From assembly GCA_934247855.1 (NCBI GenBank), contig CAKQKA010000085.1, positions 1 through 6,594 of the forward strand: a stretch of 6,594 nt of DNA, read 5' to 3'. Shown piece after piece: positions 6,118-6,594 of this stretch; position 1 is the stretch's first letter, and each line of letters starts with the position of its first letter. The notes beneath the pieces are model-generated. The model did not search any database. It was not told the DNA's origin and saw nothing but the letters and a program-made list of their open reading frames with translations. The DNA is from an uncultured Clostridia bacterium (GTDB taxonomy: Bacteria > Bacillota > Clostridia > Christensenellales > Borkfalkiaceae). The position numbers were made by a program, and so were the translations under genes.

Positions 6118-6594
6118 ATGTGGGAAACACTGCTTGACTCTTTACTTGATAGTCTTAAAATATTCGCTTTCGTTTTTGTTTTTAACGTAATATTCTCTTT
6201 CATCTTTCAAAACAAAAAAAGCAATCGACTGACTGTTCCGATAGGTGCAGCGTTCGGTTTGCTGCCGCAATGCGGTTTTTCGGTAATAGCCGCCGAAGAA
6301 TATAACAAAAAACAAATATCGGGCGGAACATTGCTTGCCGTCTTTTTGGCTACAAGCGACGAAGCTATTCCGGTGCTGCTTTCTGAACCGACAAAAGCAA
6401 TATCTATTATTCCGTTACTTCTTTTAAAATTGATTATTGCTTTAGCCGTCGGGTATTTGTTTGATTTAATTTTTAAGTTCGAACCCGATAGAATGACTAA
6501 TATCAAGAATAATAAAACCGAAACAGAACTTTACAGCGATTGCGGGTGCGGGCATCATCCGGAAAATGAGTCGTTTGTTCACAAACATTTGTTA
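6118..6594 (+). CDS. Putative manganese/heavy-metal exporter, ArsP_2 family, N-terminal part (runs off the right edge)
   Basis: The frame is open from the ATG at 6118 to the last base, giving 159 residues of a longer membrane protein. The first helix is at about 11-30 (KIFAFVFVFNVIFSFIF), then comes the signature GAAFGLLPQCGFSVIAAEEY (43-62), the block SGGTLLAVFLATSDEAIPVLLSEP (68-91), and a helix at about 96-117. These blocks fit the putative 10-TM metal exporter family (Pfam ArsP_2; annotated as arsenic efflux protein or putative manganese transporter in Clostridia). After the helices comes a hydrophilic loop rich in possible metal ligands: Cys142, Cys144, His146, His147, His155 and His157. 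Such a loop between the two halves is typical of the family as I recall it. The true ion is not established from sequence; manganese or another divalent metal is more likely than arsenic. The start is well supported by GGAGG at 6105-6109. Confidence 0.85.
   Translation, partial: MWETLLDSLLDSLKIFAFVFVFNVIFSFIFQNKKSNRLTVPIGAAFGLLPQCGFSVIAAEEYNKKQISGGTLLAVFLATSDEAIPVLLSEPTKAISIIPLLLLKLIIALAVGYLFDLIFKFEPDRMTNIKNNKTETELYSDCGCGHHPENESFVHKHLL

Noticed and set aside
6207..6506. A 99-codon open frame on the minus strand
   Set aside because: It lies antisense inside the well-supported ArsP_2-type exporter gene; its translation shows no recognisable family.

Overview
The window looks like chromosomal DNA of a low-to-mid GC Gram-positive bacterium, most likely an uncultured member of the Clostridia (Bacillota). 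This is inferred from gene content (a YitT-type membrane protein, an M18 aminopeptidase, an ArsP_2-type metal exporter), a bacterial-type zinc-ribbon leucyl-tRNA synthetase, extended -10 promoters and strong GGAGG-like ribosome binding sites. I see no phage, IS, CRISPR, tRNA or rRNA sequence.

Layout. Positions 1-378 (minus) hold the 5' part of a YitT-family membrane protein gene that runs off the left edge. Positions 379-663 are a divergent promoter region; both promoters share a nearly identical 14-nt extended -10 block, and the rightward transcript has a folded leader of about 110 nt without a T-box. Positions 664-3096 (+) are leuS, followed one base later by an M18 aminopeptidase gene (3098-4354, +). 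These two appear to form an operon that ends at a hairpin terminator (4405-4449) able to work in both directions. Facing them is nagA (4556-5698, minus), encoding N-acetylglucosamine-6-phosphate deacetylase, with its own extended -10 promoter. From 6118 (+) to the right edge is the N-terminal half of a predicted ArsP_2/putative manganese transporter, with its own promoter and ribosome binding site.

The least ordinary part is the gene-free stretch 5699-6117. About 225 nt of it (5801-6028) closes on itself through an imperfect 25-position stem and contains several smaller internal helices, so it is a good candidate for a structured non-coding RNA that I cannot assign to a known family. Its central 53 nt are about 79 percent identical by hand alignment to a 54-nt stretch just after the nagA stop codon on the other strand (4500-4553). 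nagA is therefore flanked by two diverged, inverted copies of the same sequence. Two perfect palindromes (5765-5778 and 6034-6053) sit next to the promoters here and are candidate operators.

The protein genes are mostly housekeeping: tRNA charging, peptide turnover, amino-sugar recycling and metal export. They share no evident pathway. No multi-gene novel system is visible; the candidate RNA and repeat pair are the items most worth following up.
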